A DNA stretch of 5,394 bases from a bacterium (GTDB lineage: Bacteria; Auribacterota; UBA3054; B51-G9), in assembly GCA_029939815.1 (NCBI GenBank), contig JAOZSF010000036.1:3806-9199 (forward strand), written 5' to 3'. Position numbers and translations under genes: made by a program. The notes under the pieces are model-generated. The model was not told the origin of the DNA, did no database searches, and saw nothing but the letters and a program-made list of their open reading frames with translations. Each line of letters opens with the position of its first letter. Within the stretch, counting starts at the first letter, position 1. Shown piece by piece: positions 4,905 to 5,394 of this stretch.

Positions 4905-5345
4905 ATGCAGACTAAAGTTAAAGATATTCTCACAAAAAAAGGCGGCGAAATTATTACAGTACAGAAAAACGATTCGGTCGCTGATGTCGTTTCTATACTC
5001 AATGATAAGCATATAGGAGCCGTAATAGTTAAAGACGGCGAAACTGTTGTGGGAATTCTTAGTGAACGGGACCTCTTGAAAAAACTGCTGCCTGAGTGTA
5101 AATGCGCTTCGGAAGTTAAAGCAGGAGAAATTATGACTGATCATCTTGTTATTACAACTGTTGAAACTTCAATTGAAGAGTGTATGACCGTGATGACAGA
5201 AAAACGAATCAGACATCTTCCGGTTTTTGACGGTAAGGATCTTGTCGGAATTATCTCAATTGGCGATTTGATGAAAAACATTGTTCAGGAAAAATCCGCG
5301 CAGGTGAGTTATCTTCATGATTATATTGCCGGAGCATTAGGGTAA
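4905..5345 (+). CDS. Stand-alone tandem CBS-domain protein
   Basis: This small 146-residue soluble protein consists almost entirely of two CBS motifs, a Bateman module. CBS 1 covers about residues 5-60, with DSVADVVSILNDKHIGAVIV and GILSERDLLKKL. CBS 2 covers about 74-128, with GEIMTDHLVI, TEKRIRHLPVFD and GIISIGDLMKNI. Such pairs bind adenine nucleotides (AMP, ATP, sometimes NAD or S-adenosylmethionine) in the cleft between the motifs and usually dimerise as a disc. The SERD and IGDL elements are where the ribose-contacting Asp normally sits (Asp56 and Asp121). No enzyme or transporter domain is attached, so it probably acts as a free energy or stress sensor; its partner is unknown. A strong AAGGAG (4894-4899), 5 nt before the ATG, fixes the start. 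It is transcribed divergently from the HTH-nuclease operon. No terminator is visible in the 49 bp after its stop. Confidence 0.93.
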   Translation: MQTKVKDILTKKGGEIITVQKNDSVADVVSILNDKHIGAVIVKDGETVVGILSERDLLKKLLPECKCASEVKAGEIMTDHLVITTVETSIEECMTVMTEKRIRHLPVFDGKDLVGIISIGDLMKNIVQEKSAQVSYLHDYIAGALG

Positions 5346-5360
5346 GACAATTGAGAGAAT

Positions 5361-5384
5361 GTGGAATTTAGGAATTGTGGAATT
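5361..5384. repeat. Three tandem 8-bp units with a GGAATT core
   Basis: GTGGAATT, TAGGAATT and GTGGAATT follow one another without gaps just after the CBS gene, with a further partial similarity (ATAAAATT) after them. The core hexamer is invariant in three copies. The array may continue past the window edge. No function is evident. Confidence 0.55.
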
Positions 5385-5394
5385 ATAAAATTAC

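Noticed and set aside
4887..5144. 85-codon minus-strand open frame
   Set aside because: It is antisense to the first CBS domain, which is clearly the coding frame.
3176..5394. CRISPR array, riboswitch or insertion sequence
   Set aside because: No spaced direct repeats, conserved aptamer core, transposase or terminal inverted repeats were seen here or elsewhere in the window.

Overview
The window (5394 bp, AT-rich) holds six protein genes and one tRNA, tightly packed, with no gene-free stretch longer than about 150 bp. It looks like a bacterial chromosome, probably Gram-negative: one product carries a lipoprotein signal with two LysM domains, another is a nucleotide-sugar aminotransferase of the kind used for surface glycans, and the promoters are sigma70-like. 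The exact lineage cannot be read from the sequence. A PVC-type or candidate-phylum bacterium (Lentisphaerota or Omnitrophota) is only a guess, based on the style of the HTH/secretion-ATPase-like protein.

Left block, all on the minus strand (1-2929): in order of transcription, a LysM lipoprotein (2929-2336), a glycine-cleavage T-protein GcvT (2259-1171), and a WbpE-like DegT/DnrJ/EryC1/StrS aminotransferase (1069 to the window edge, lacking only its C-terminal tail). The aminotransferase has its own near-consensus extended -10 promoter. The lipoprotein has a good promoter and starts at an internal Met. A 12-bp AT-only inverted repeat sits over the lipoprotein stop codon. GcvT is not next to gcvH or gcvP here.

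Middle (2999-3216): a short intergenic region with three tandem heptamers, then a strong promoter and a tRNA-Pro(GGG) on the plus strand with an encoded CCA.

Right block (3217-5394): a compact two-gene minus-strand operon (12-nt gap) encodes an excisionase-type HTH protein and a Vsr/DUF559-like PD-(D/E)XK nuclease. The C-terminal 250 residues of the HTH protein look like a decayed, truncated GspE/PilB secretion ATPase that has lost its Walker A motif. Back to back with this operon is a plus-strand gene for a stand-alone two-CBS-domain protein. The two divergent promoters appear to use a pair of identical palindromic TTGCAA hexamers, 5 bp apart, as their -35 elements, so the operon and the CBS gene may compete for or share control. 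This operon and its divergent promoter are the most interesting part of the window. The rest is ordinary housekeeping and envelope content.
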